From the NCBI GenBank assembly GCA_951800935.1, contig CATOLW010000002.1:1-26057 (forward strand): a stretch of 26,057 bases of DNA, in the 5' to 3' direction. Under the pieces are notes generated by a model. That model was not told where the DNA came from. It worked only from the letters and a program-made list of their open reading frames with translations, and did not search any database. Shown here one piece after another: positions 1-7,767 of the stretch. Position numbers and translations under genes: made by a program. Origin of the DNA: an uncultured Clostridium sp. (lineage in GTDB: Bacteria; Bacillota_A; Clostridia; TANB77; CAG-508). Each line of letters starts with the position of its first letter. Within the stretch, counting starts at the first letter, position 1.

Positions 1-549
1 ATTGCTTTGGTCAATCTTTGGTTGCAAATTTTGTTGCTTACAATATTGTTCAATTTCTTTTCTTTCACATTCAATTAATGGTCTTATAATATTTCCTCTT
101 TTGGCTTCTATCCCCTTTAATCCTTCCAGTCCACTCCCTCTTAAAGTATGTAATAAAATCGTCTCAATTTTATCATTTTTGTTATGTGCTACTGCAATTT
201 TAGTTGCTTTTGTCTTTTTTAATACTTCTTCAAAAAATTTATATCTGACTTTTCTTCCCGCTTCTTCTGTTCCTATTTTATCAGTATGTGCTAAATTTTT
301 AATGTCTATACTTTTTATATAACATTCAATTTCATTTTTTTCACAATAACTTTTAACATATTGTTCTTCTTCTTTTGCTTCTTTCCTTAAATTATGATTA
401 ACATGTGCTACTACAATTTCATTTCCTAATTGTTTTAGTAAGCTTAACATACACATAGAATCTGGGCCACCAGATACTGCTAATACTAATTTATCTTCTT
501 TTTCTATTAAATTATATTTCTTTATTGTTTGTAGAATTTTATCTTTCAT
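1..549 (-). CDS. tilS: tRNA(Ile)-lysidine synthase TilS, N-terminal part (cut by window edge)
   Basis: The enzyme attaches lysine to C34 of the CAU-anticodon tRNA-Ile in the cytoplasm, so that AUA is read as isoleucine. The ATG at 549 opens 183 codons that run off the window without a stop. Visible N-type ATPase features are the PP-loop SGGPDS at residues 25-30, the VAHVNHNLR segment near residues 47-55 and the AVAHNKNDKIET segment near 119-130. The visible part ends in the ...PKIDQSN segment typical of the family. It starts 13 bases after the rplI stop, so it is the third gene of a dnaB-rplI-tilS unit. No in-frame CGG occurs; the one CGG (258-260) lies across GCG GGA. The C-terminal half is not visible. 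Identification is firm from the PP-loop and the neighbouring motif. Confidence 0.93.
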   Translation of the reverse strand, partial: MKDKILQTIKKYNLIEKEDKLVLAVSGGPDSMCMLSLLKQLGNEIVVAHVNHNLRKEAKEEEQYVKSYCEKNEIECYIKSIDIKNLAHTDKIGTEEAGRKVRYKFFEEVLKKTKATKIAVAHNKNDKIETILLHTLRGSGLEGLKGIEAKRGNIIRPLIECERKEIEQYCKQQNLQPKIDQSN

Positions 550-562
550 TACCTTTTCTTTT

Positions 563-1009
563 TTATTCTCCTATGACGTCTATTTTTAGTTTCCCCATAA
601 CACTTTCAAATAATTTAATTTCTATTGTTTGTATTCCTAATGTTTTAACGGTTTCTTTTAAGTCAATTTTCTTTTTGTCTACTTTTATTTGGTATTGTTT
701 TTCTAATTCTTGTGCAATTTCTTTAGCCGATACACCTCCAAAGATTTTTCCATTTTCTCCTGCTTTTACTTTTATTTTTAATAAGATTTTTGATAATTTA
801 TCTGCTAACTTTAATGCTTCTTCTTTTTCTTGGTCTTTTTGAAATTTTATTGAATTTTGTCTTGCTTTTAGTTTTGCCATGTTTTCATTGTTAGCTTCTA
901 CTGCTAAATTCTTTGGAAATAAAAAATTTCTAGCATAACCATCTGATGCATTGATTATCTCATCTTTTTTTCCTACTCCTTTGATATCTGCTTTTAGTAT
1001 TACCTTCAT
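563..1009 (-). CDS. rplI: 50S ribosomal protein L9
   Basis: L9 binds 23S rRNA at the base of the L1 stalk and restrains mRNA slippage on the ribosome. The 148-residue length and the N-terminal domain MKVILKADIKGVGKKDEI, followed by the GYARNFLFP segment, match the family. A longer open frame starts 10 codons upstream at 1039, but the conserved N-terminus begins at the ATG at 1009, which has the SD-like run AAAGAAAGG a few bases upstream. The gene begins 19 bases after the dnaB stop and tilS follows 13 bases later, so the three are probably co-transcribed. L9 is a known influence on frame maintenance, which makes its place beside a +1-shifted dnaB worth noting, but this is the ancestral rplI-dnaB order and not evidence of function. 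Confidence 0.96.
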   Translation of the reverse strand: MKVILKADIKGVGKKDEIINASDGYARNFLFPKNLAVEANNENMAKLKARQNSIKFQKDQEKEEALKLADKLSKILLKIKVKAGENGKIFGGVSAKEIAQELEKQYQIKVDKKKIDLKETVKTLGIQTIEIKLFESVMGKLKIDVIGE

Positions 1010-1028
1010 ATCATCACGCCTTTCTTTT

Positions 1029-2364
1029 TTAATCATCAAATCTTCTTTCTAAATTAACGAATTTTGTATAGCTTCCTAGCCATAACAGTTCTACGGTTCC
1101 TGTTGAGCCTCCTCTATGTTTTGCCATAATAACTTCTGCTATATCCTTTTTTTCACTATCTTGATTATAATAGTCATCTCGATATAAAAACATAACAATG
1201 TCAGCATCTTGCTCAATAGCTCCTGATTCACGCAAGTCTGATAACATTGGTCTATGGTCTGGTCTTTGTTCTACTGCTCTTGATAATTGCGATAAAGCTA
1301 TTACTGGCACACCAATTTCTTTGGCTAATATTTTTAGAGAACGGCTAATTTCTGATATTTCTTGTTCACGACTTCCGTTTCTTTTATTGCTCCCTTGTAC
1401 TAACTGTAAATAGTCAATTACTACCATTCCTAAGTTTTTTTCTAATTTTAATTTTCTACATTTTGCTCTTATTTCCATAACTGATATACCTGGTGTATCG
1501 TCAATGTAAATTTCAGCTTCTGATAATGGACCAATTGCTCCTGCTAACTTAGTCCAATCATCTTCTTCTAATTTTCCAGTTCTTACCTTGTTACTGTCTA
1601 CCATTGCTTCACTGCATAAAATTCTGTTTACCATTTGTTCTTTTGACATTTCTAGGCTAAAGATAGCTACTGGCACATTGGCTTTTAAAGCCGCATTGGT
1701 TGCAATATTTAAAGCAAAAGCTGACTTTCCCATAGCTGGCCTTGCTGCAATTAGTATCAGTTCTGAGCCATGAAATCCTGCTGTTTTATAATCTAATTGT
1801 GTAAATCCTGTTGGCACACCTGTAATATGCTGTTTTCTATTGTATAGTTGTTCTAATTCAGTAAAACTATCCACTAAGACATCTTTAATGGGGGTATAGC
1901 CTTTTTGATTTTTGTTCTGCATAATATTAAAAATCTTTTTTTCTGCCCCCTCCATAATGTCTTCTACTTCTTCTGTTGGATCATATCCTAATTCAATAAT
2001 TTCATTCGCTGTTTTGATTAAATTTCTTAAAAGTGCTTTTTCTTCTACTATTTTTATATATTTTACTGCATTGGCAGTAGTTGGTACTTTTTCTGGTAAT
2101 TCTGCTAAATATTCTAGTCCTCCTATTTGTTCAAATTTTCCCATGGATTCTAATTCTGCTTTTACCGTTATAATATCGATTGGTTCTGCTCGATTGTACA
2201 AATTTAAGATGGCTGCATAGATTGCTCGATTGTCTTCACGATAGAAATCTTCTTCTTTTAACACTTCTATGCTTGAAATAACAGCATCTTTATCTGTCAA
2301 CATACTTCCGAATGATGGCTTGTTCTGCTTCCAAATCGTGTGGTGGTACTTTTCCTAGTTCCAT
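1029..2364 (-). CDS. dnaB: replicative DNA helicase DnaB, with one CGG +1 frameshift at codon 19
   Basis: Hexameric 5'-3' helicase that unwinds DNA at the replication fork. The ATG at 2364 follows GGAGGG with 7-base spacing and encodes MELGKVPPHDLEAEQAII, the standard DnaB N-terminus. Codon 19 is CGG (2310-2308); zero-frame reading ends five codons later. Skipping the C gives Gly19-Ser-Met-Leu-Thr-Asp and an uninterrupted helicase to the TAA at 1029, 444 residues in all. The Walker A motif is AARPAMGKS near residues 206-214; the Walker B region is MVVIDYLQL near 316-324. A truncated start at 2303 would lose the N-terminal collar and has no suitable RBS. The restored Gly matches the usual E-A-E-Q-x-x-x-G-S/A motif of the family. 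The gene is first in the dnaB-rplI-tilS unit. Confidence 0.95.
2307..2310 (-). other. CGG +1 recoding site in dnaB (ATT C GGA AGT)
   Basis: In-frame CGG at codon 19. The zero frame reads Arg-Lys-Tyr-Val-Asp-Arg-stop. The +1 frame reads Gly-Ser-Met-Leu-Thr, which fits the DnaB family. The extra C lies exactly on the codon boundary and is not in a homopolymer run. Confidence 0.85.
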
Positions 2365-2398
2365 TTTCTCCCTCCATTATTGTTGCATTTCTGCTACT

Positions 2399-2427
2399 AT
2401 TCTACTATAGATAAGCTAAAAAAGCAA
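2399..2427 (-). promoter_or_regulatory. candidate sigma-A promoter of dnaB-rplI-tilS
   Basis: TTGCTT (2427-2422), 17-base spacer, TAGAAT (2404-2399), 35 bases upstream of the dnaB start. The -35 box lies inside the 3' arm of the terminator hairpin of the preceding gene. Prediction by eye only. Confidence 0.4.
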
Positions 2428-2445
2428 GCTACCTGCTTGCTTTTT
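2418..2445 (-). terminator. Rho-independent terminator after the 974-aa surface protein gene
   Basis: Stem AAAAAGCAAGC / GCTTGCTTTTT with a 5-base loop at 2430-2434, starting immediately after the stop codon of the surface protein gene and followed by a T run on the minus strand. Confidence 0.8.
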
Positions 2446-2446
2446 C

Positions 2447-5371
2447 TTAAACATTACTACTTCCTGAAATGATTCCTCCTTGCTTAAACCAGCTTCCCTC
2501 GTTCCATACAGCTGTTCCTGATGTAACACTAATCGTTCCTCCGTTATGCCATACATTTCCTGTGTTACTAAAGAATCCTCTCGAAGAAGAACCTCCTATT
2601 AATCTTGTTGATGCTCCTTCAATACTCATATTTCCGCTATTAATAATACCAATATTGTTAAAGTCTTTTCGTGTAATCGTAGTAGCATTATAAATTCTAA
2701 AAGTTCCTTGATTATCAACCCTTCCATTTGCAGTTGTACCATGAAGTTCTACTGTGCCACCATTCCAGTTTAATATAGCATTTCCATTTCCTGTGGTAGT
2801 ATTATTAATCGTTGCTGTCTTTATAATACTTGTACCACTCTTGTTCCATACGCTAGATACGCCACTTGAATTTCCTGTACTCGTTACTGTACCTGAAGAT
2901 ATTGTTAAACTTCCTCCTTCATTAACTATGGTATGTCCATCCGTGGTAAAGCTTCCTCCACTAATATTCATAGTAGCACCACTACGATTTGCAATAAAGC
3001 CTGTACTATTATATTGGTTTCTACCTGCAGAACTTCTGAATGTTCCATTATAAATTGCTACACTTCCATAGTTATTGATCATATTAACAGATGCACTAGT
3101 ACAACTTATTGTACCACTTCCTGTTATTGCTAAACCTTTTCCTGAGTTTACTGTTATTACCACTCCTCTTGTTAAAGTTTTTCCATTTAAATTAAACGTA
3201 AATGTTTTACTTACTGTTGCTGCCGAATTATCGGTTACATTTCTAATTAATTTTATCGTTGATCCACTAGCTTTTGCTTTTGTTATCGCATCTGATAATG
3301 TCTTTGTCCATGCTGTATTATCAATATTATAATTATAAACTCCTGTAGTTACTGATTTAGAAGCTGATGCATTTCCAGCATTATCATAAACAATTACTTT
3401 ATAAGTTTTGTTCTCAGCTACTGTAACATTTAGTGTTCCAGTAAAAGTATACCATTTATCAAAACCTGTTGCTGTAATACGACAATTTTTTAGACCTGAT
3501 CCTCCTTTATCTGCTCCTGTCAATTTCAAATTTGATGTAGTATCTCCATTCGGTGTAGCTGTAAATCCACTAATGGTTGGTACCGTTTTGTCAATTTTTA
3601 CAGCCACTGATTTTTTAGTCACATTTCCTGCTGCATCTTTGACATAAAAATAATAAGTTCCTGTTGCTGTTGCTGAATAAGTTTTACTTATTTCTGATTT
3701 GGTATTGGTAATAGTTGCCCAGCCACTAGATGCTGCTGTTAATGTGCTACTTGTACTAAATTGATAATAACTAATTCCAGAAAGCGTATCTGTCGCTTTT
3801 CCTGTTAATGTTACATTTGCTTTTGACCAAGCTGTTGTACTTGCTGTCAAACTTGCTATTGTTGGCGCTGATTTATCAATATTACTAATAACAATTGACT
3901 TTTTGTTAATATTTCCTGCTGCATCTTTGACATAGAAATACCAGGTTGCATTGCTTGATACTGTTTGTGTTTTAGTAATTTCTGATTTGGTATTGGTAAT
4001 ACTTATCCATCCACTAGATGACGCTGTTAGCGCACTATTGGTACTAAATTGGTAATAACTAATTCCTGAGCCTGTGTCCGTTGCTTTTCCTGTTATTGTA
4101 ACATTTCCATTTGTCCATCCTGTTGGACTTTTAGTTAGGGTTCCCATTACTGGTACAATATTGTCTACCCAGTGTGCATAATAGGTTACATTATTAGCTG
4201 GCACTGTTGTTGTCGTTGTTATTTTGGTTCCTCCGCTTGCTGCTGTGTACCATCCACTAAAACTATAGCCAATTTTCGTTGTTGTTGGTAAAGTACCCCA
4301 CTGTGCTCCATAGTTCTTTGTTATACTCGTTGGATTGGCTGCTGTTCCTCCATTACTATTAAAGGTTGCTTTATACTGATTAATTGACCATACTGCATAT
4401 AGTCTAACAGCTTCATTATTCTTATATTCTCCTCCTGCTAAATATTGAGCTGTTGTTGCATTATTAGTCGTTGCCCATCCTCTAAATGTATATCCTGTTC
4501 TAGTTGGTTTTGTGCTACTTAATGTCAAATCTTCTCCTTGTCCTTTTGCTTGCTCACTAGGTGCTCCTGTTCCTCCATTCGCATCATATAATACTTGATA
4601 TTTTAGTGTAAAAGCATTTGATTTTTGTATACTTATTGCTCTATTTCCTGCTAAATCTGTTACTTTTGTATATAAATAATAGGTTCCTCCCGTTTTTTCT
4701 TCCCTAATAGTGTTTCCACTGATAAAATCTTTCCAATTACTATCTTCATCATCTGGTATAGTTTGGCTTGTAGTTATTTGATATTGTAGAAGATTTAATC
4801 CACTTCCTCCTGTATCAGAAGCTTGTAAATTAGTACTAATATTGTTCGTAGTGCTTTCTACTGGTATACTATAATTTTCGCCATTTGGCTCTATTTGCAC
4901 TGTTGGCAATTCTTTATCAATTCTAGTTACTATTACTTCCGCTTTATGTCCTCGGTCGTCTACTTCTATTTTGCTATTTTTCGTTATTTTTAACCCTTCT
5001 TGATATTTTGTTTTGATTCCATCTAAATAGAAATATTTCGCTTCTTCTACTATCCCTCCTGGATAAAAAATCTTTAAACTTAAGTCTTGATTCGTCCACT
5101 CATTTATATCATATATTTCTCCTGATGGTTTGTATAATGTAATTGTTACTGGTAATTTTCCTTCTACCTCATAATACTCTTGCTCTATTTTTTCTTCTGT
5201 TTTATATTCTTCATATATCTTTTCAACTTGTCTTCTTTGATCACTTATTTTATTGGCTTGATTGGTATAAGTTAGTATTAAAATAATCAAAAAGAACAGC
5301 ATTGCTACTAATATGTATAGAGTAACAGAACCTTTTTCACTTTCTACTTTATATTTTCTGCTTTTTTCCAT
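2447..5371 (-). CDS. large surface protein: TM anchor, InlB B-repeats, Ig-like repeats, probable beta-helix
   Basis: Unrecognised as a specific gene; probably an exported, membrane-anchored adhesin-like protein. Residues about 15-36 form one hydrophobic segment (SVTLYILVAMLFFLIILILT) after a short basic N-terminus, resembling pilin-like anchors. Around 259-402 are two Listeria-Bacteroides (InlB B) repeats with the hallmarks YDANGG...GYTF.GW and FNSNGG...GYSFSGWYT. Around 407-660 are Ig-like repeats with the motif YYFYVKDAAGN; two of about 90 residues are near-identical. The C-terminal region from about 690 is rich in Gly, Ser, Thr and Asn with short periodic strands, as in right-handed beta-helices. 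No LPXTG motif is visible. The ATG at 5371 follows AGGAGAGG. No in-frame CGG occurs in 974 codons, although seven out-of-frame CGGs do. It is transcribed alone, with its own promoter and terminator. Confidence 0.85.
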   Translation of the reverse strand: MEKSRKYKVESEKGSVTLYILVAMLFFLIILILTYTNQANKISDQRRQVEKIYEEYKTEEKIEQEYYEVEGKLPVTITLYKPSGEIYDINEWTNQDLSLKIFYPGGIVEEAKYFYLDGIKTKYQEGLKITKNSKIEVDDRGHKAEVIVTRIDKELPTVQIEPNGENYSIPVESTTNNISTNLQASDTGGSGLNLLQYQITTSQTIPDDEDSNWKDFISGNTIREEKTGGTYYLYTKVTDLAGNRAISIQKSNAFTLKYQVLYDANGGTGAPSEQAKGQGEDLTLSSTKPTRTGYTFRGWATTNNATTAQYLAGGEYKNNEAVRLYAVWSINQYKATFNSNGGTAANPTSITKNYGAQWGTLPTTTKIGYSFSGWYTAASGGTKITTTTTVPANNVTYYAHWVDNIVPVMGTLTKSPTGWTNGNVTITGKATDTGSGISYYQFSTNSALTASSSGWISITNTKSEITKTQTVSSNATWYFYVKDAAGNINKKSIVISNIDKSAPTIASLTASTTAWSKANVTLTGKATDTLSGISYYQFSTSSTLTAASSGWATITNTKSEISKTYSATATGTYYFYVKDAAGNVTKKSVAVKIDKTVPTISGFTATPNGDTTSNLKLTGADKGGSGLKNCRITATGFDKWYTFTGTLNVTVAENKTYKVIVYDNAGNASASKSVTTGVYNYNIDNTAWTKTLSDAITKAKASGSTIKLIRNVTDNSAATVSKTFTFNLNGKTLTRGVVITVNSGKGLAITGSGTISCTSASVNMINNYGSVAIYNGTFRSSAGRNQYNSTGFIANRSGATMNISGGSFTTDGHTIVNEGGSLTISSGTVTSTGNSSGVSSVWNKSGTSIIKTATINNTTTGNGNAILNWNGGTVELHGTTANGRVDNQGTFRIYNATTITRKDFNNIGIINSGNMSIEGASTRLIGGSSSRGFFSNTGNVWHNGGTISVTSGTAVWNEGSWFKQGGIISGSSNV
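3580..4150 (-). repeat. tandem Ig-like domain repeat within the surface protein
   Basis: Two consecutive units of about 90 codons share long identical runs, including ATDTGSGISYYQFST versus ATDTLSGISYYQFST and FYVKDAAGN in each. The DNA is also similar, which suggests duplication and possible recombination within the gene. Boundaries are approximate. Confidence 0.75.
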
Positions 5372-5407
5372 TTTTCCTCTCCTAATATAAATGCTATCTC
5401 TTATTTT

Positions 5408-5436
5408 ATTTTATAATGATTTTAGTAACGATGCAA
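5408..5436 (-). promoter_or_regulatory. candidate sigma-A promoter of the surface protein gene
   Basis: TTGCAT (5436-5431), 17-base spacer, TAAAAT (5413-5408), about 37 bases before the ATG. By-eye match to the consensus. Confidence 0.5.
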
Positions 5437-5550
5437 TAACTTTTTTCTTCCTCTTTTTCCAAAAATAAGTATTGATATACGGCTAGGTAATTTTTGGTTT
5501 TTTTACAGAAAGTTTAATTTTGTATGACAACTTAATTACATAATTCTGTT

Positions 5551-5592
5551 AAAAAATAAAAAAGAGCACAAGGCTTATTTTCCCTAGTTCTC
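5551..5592 (-). terminator. terminator after gdpP
   Basis: Imperfect hairpin 5592-5564 (GAGAACTAGGG ... CCTTGTGCTC) followed on the minus strand by a T-rich run. It resembles the rpoC terminator closely in sequence, including the CTAGTTCTCT arm on the plus strand. Confidence 0.6.
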
Positions 5593-5606
5593 TCTTCTTT
5601 TTTATC

Positions 5607-7610
5607 TTATTCTATTTCTGAAAAATATTCATTAATTCTGTTAATTAATTCTTGTTTGGTTTCCTCCATTGTCATTCCTTCTACTTGTGCTCCAGCTAGC
5701 GTTATATGTCCTCCACCACCTAATTTTTCTAAAATTACTTGTACATTTATGTCTCCGATAGAGCGTCCACTAATACATATTTTATCTCCTAATTGTCCCA
5801 TAACAAAAGAAGCTGTTATTTCACTGATAGTAAGTAGTTCATCTGCTGCTTTTGCACATAGGACATTCACATCTTTTGCTTTTTCTTCACAAGTAGAGAT
5901 GGCTATCGTATCATTTACAATTTCAGCCTTTCCTACAATTTCAGCTATCTTGTTGAAACTTTCTAAGTTGCTTTGGAACCATTTTTTTACACGAATAATA
6001 TCCACTCCACATTTTCGTAAGTAGGCTGCTGCTTCAAAAGTTCTTACTCCTGTTTTGAAAGTAAAGTTTTTGGTATCCATCATAATTCCTGCATATAAGC
6101 TTTCTGCTTCAATTGTTTTTAGTTCTATTTTTTCTTCTACATATTGTAATAGTTCTGTTACTAGTTCTGCTGCAGAAGAAGCATATACTTCTTGGAAAGT
6201 AAGGGTCGCTTTTTCAATAAAGTCAGCACTTCTTCTATGATGGTCTACTATAACTATTTTTTCGACTTTGTCTACTAATTCTTCAGATTCTACATAGTTC
6301 ATTTTATGGGTGTCTACAATTACTAATAATGTGTTTTCGTCTACATTTTCTAGAGCAACTTCTTTGTTGATCATGACATCTTCATATTCGGGATCTTTTT
6401 CAATTGATTTATTAAATGCTTCTATGGTTGCATTTTTATTGTCCATAATAATATAGGCATTTTTATTTAACGTTTTAGCTAATCGATAAATTCCCAAACT
6501 TGCTCCTATGCAATCCATATCTGGATTGGTATGACCCATTATCATTACTTTTTTTGATTCTTTTATTAGGTTTTCTAATGCTTGTGCGATAATTCTTGCT
6601 TTTACTTTTGTCCTTTTTTCTACCTCTTGTGCTCTTCCTCCAAAGAATTTGTAAATTTCGTTTTCACGAATAACAGCTTGATCCCCTCCACGTCCTAAAA
6701 CAACATCCATAGCCATTCCAGCTGATTTATATTTTTCTTTATCTGTGTTTCCTTCATTTGAAATTGCTATACTTAATGTGAATTGTACTTTTTCTTTTAC
6801 ATCAATATCTTTTATTTTATCTAAAATACTAAATTTATCTTCTTTGATTGTGTCTAAATATCTTTGTTCAAAAAAGTAAATGTATCTGTCTTTTTCTGTT
6901 TTTATTAGAACACCTTTGGTTTTGTCTGTCCATTCATAGATGTATTTATCAATTTGTGCTATTAATTGTGGTTTTTCTTCACTTTCTAATTGTTGCATGG
7001 TTTCTTCGTAGTTATCTACCATAATAATTCCTACACAAGATTTAGAGTCTTTATATTCTTTTTGTAATTTTATATTTTCTGTATCGTCAATAAAGTACAA
7101 AATTACCATATATTCTGTTTTACTTTTTTTGGATTTTACATATCTTCCAACTACTCGATATGTCTTTTTATCAATTTCTATTTGTCTTATCGTATCTTGA
7201 TTATTATTTTTTTTCCTTTGCTCTATTTCTACTTTGATGTCTCTACTTAAGTCGTGAATATAGGTATTAATGTCTACGTTGGCAAATTCAGATGTGAATT
7301 TCGAGCTCCTCCAAATAATGTTTCCATCTGTTTCTAATATGATAAGTGGAAATGGTGAATTAATTAAACTTGTTTTAGCTGCTGAATCTACTGTTAATGT
7401 TAAGTCTTGTAAGGTTTCTGATATTTCACTTCTTTTTTTGTTGTTGGTATAATAGCTATAAATTACTATTAGTGTAAATATACCAATACATGGTACTATC
7501 ATGTATGAATGTATGATACAAATATATACTAGTAAAGCCAAGATAATAGCTAAATATATTTTTGTTCTCGATACTAAGGTATCTAGAACTTTTCTATTAG
7601 TTTTTTGCAT
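5607..7610 (-). CDS. gdpP: c-di-AMP phosphodiesterase GdpP (DHH family)
   Basis: Membrane-bound enzyme that hydrolyses c-di-AMP to pApA and so controls cell-wall and osmotic homeostasis. The 667-residue length is normal. Two transmembrane segments lie at about 17-34 and 37-53. A PAS-like region follows at roughly 75-150, a degenerate GGDEF-like domain at about 185-310, and the DHH/DHHA1 module from about 345. Visible motifs are GHTNPDMDCIGAS near 357-369 (metal site), VDTHKMNY near 434, the DHH motif VIVDHHRRSAD near 455 and GGGGHITLAGAQ near 630-641. The ATG at 7610 follows AGAAGGAG. It stands as its own unit between rpoC and the surface protein gene. gdpP beside rplI-dnaB is the common Bacillota order; here one surface protein gene separates them. 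No in-frame CGG. Confidence 0.95.
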   Translation of the reverse strand: MQKTNRKVLDTLVSRTKIYLAIILALLVYICIIHSYMIVPCIGIFTLIVIYSYYTNNKKRSEISETLQDLTLTVDSAAKTSLINSPFPLIILETDGNIIWRSSKFTSEFANVDINTYIHDLSRDIKVEIEQRKKNNNQDTIRQIEIDKKTYRVVGRYVKSKKSKTEYMVILYFIDDTENIKLQKEYKDSKSCVGIIMVDNYEETMQQLESEEKPQLIAQIDKYIYEWTDKTKGVLIKTEKDRYIYFFEQRYLDTIKEDKFSILDKIKDIDVKEKVQFTLSIAISNEGNTDKEKYKSAGMAMDVVLGRGGDQAVIRENEIYKFFGGRAQEVEKRTKVKARIIAQALENLIKESKKVMIMGHTNPDMDCIGASLGIYRLAKTLNKNAYIIMDNKNATIEAFNKSIEKDPEYEDVMINKEVALENVDENTLLVIVDTHKMNYVESEELVDKVEKIVIVDHHRRSADFIEKATLTFQEVYASSAAELVTELLQYVEEKIELKTIEAESLYAGIMMDTKNFTFKTGVRTFEAAAYLRKCGVDIIRVKKWFQSNLESFNKIAEIVGKAEIVNDTIAISTCEEKAKDVNVLCAKAADELLTISEITASFVMGQLGDKICISGRSIGDINVQVILEKLGGGGHITLAGAQVEGMTMEETKQELINRINEYFSEIE

Positions 7611-7631
7611 AATTTTCTCCTTCTCTTTTCT

Positions 7632-7660
7632 ATTTTACTAACAAATAGGCTATTTGTCAA
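7632..7660 (-). promoter_or_regulatory. sigma-A promoter of gdpP
   Basis: TTGACA (7660-7655), 17-base spacer, TAAAAT (7637-7632), 22 bases upstream of the gdpP start. Near-consensus. Confidence 0.75.
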
Positions 7661-7720
7661 GCAAAAGAGGTAATAAGAAAATTCACTTTACCTAACAACT
7701 GATTGCCTAAATAGAAGAAT

Positions 7721-7758
7721 AAAAAAAGAGCCCAAGGGGTTTATTTCCCCTAGTTCTC
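7721..7758 (-). terminator. terminator after rpoC
   Basis: Hairpin with GAG...AGGGG (7758-7747) pairing with CCCCT...CTC (7739-7728), then a T7 run on the minus strand. It lies just after the rpoC stop. Confidence 0.8.
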
Positions 7759-7767
7759 TTTCTTCCT

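Noticed and set aside
1029..2303. dnaB starting at the ATG at 2303 without any frameshift
   Set aside because: It lacks an RBS and loses the conserved N-terminus, which is encoded intact just upstream with a strong GGAGGG.
2469..3647. Plus-strand open frames opposite the surface protein gene
   Set aside because: They mirror the repetitive minus-strand coding sequence, have low-complexity hydrophobic translations and no RBS.
3580..4150. CRISPR-like or mobile repeat
   Set aside because: The repeats are coding Ig-like domains of about 90 codons with no spacers or transposon ends.
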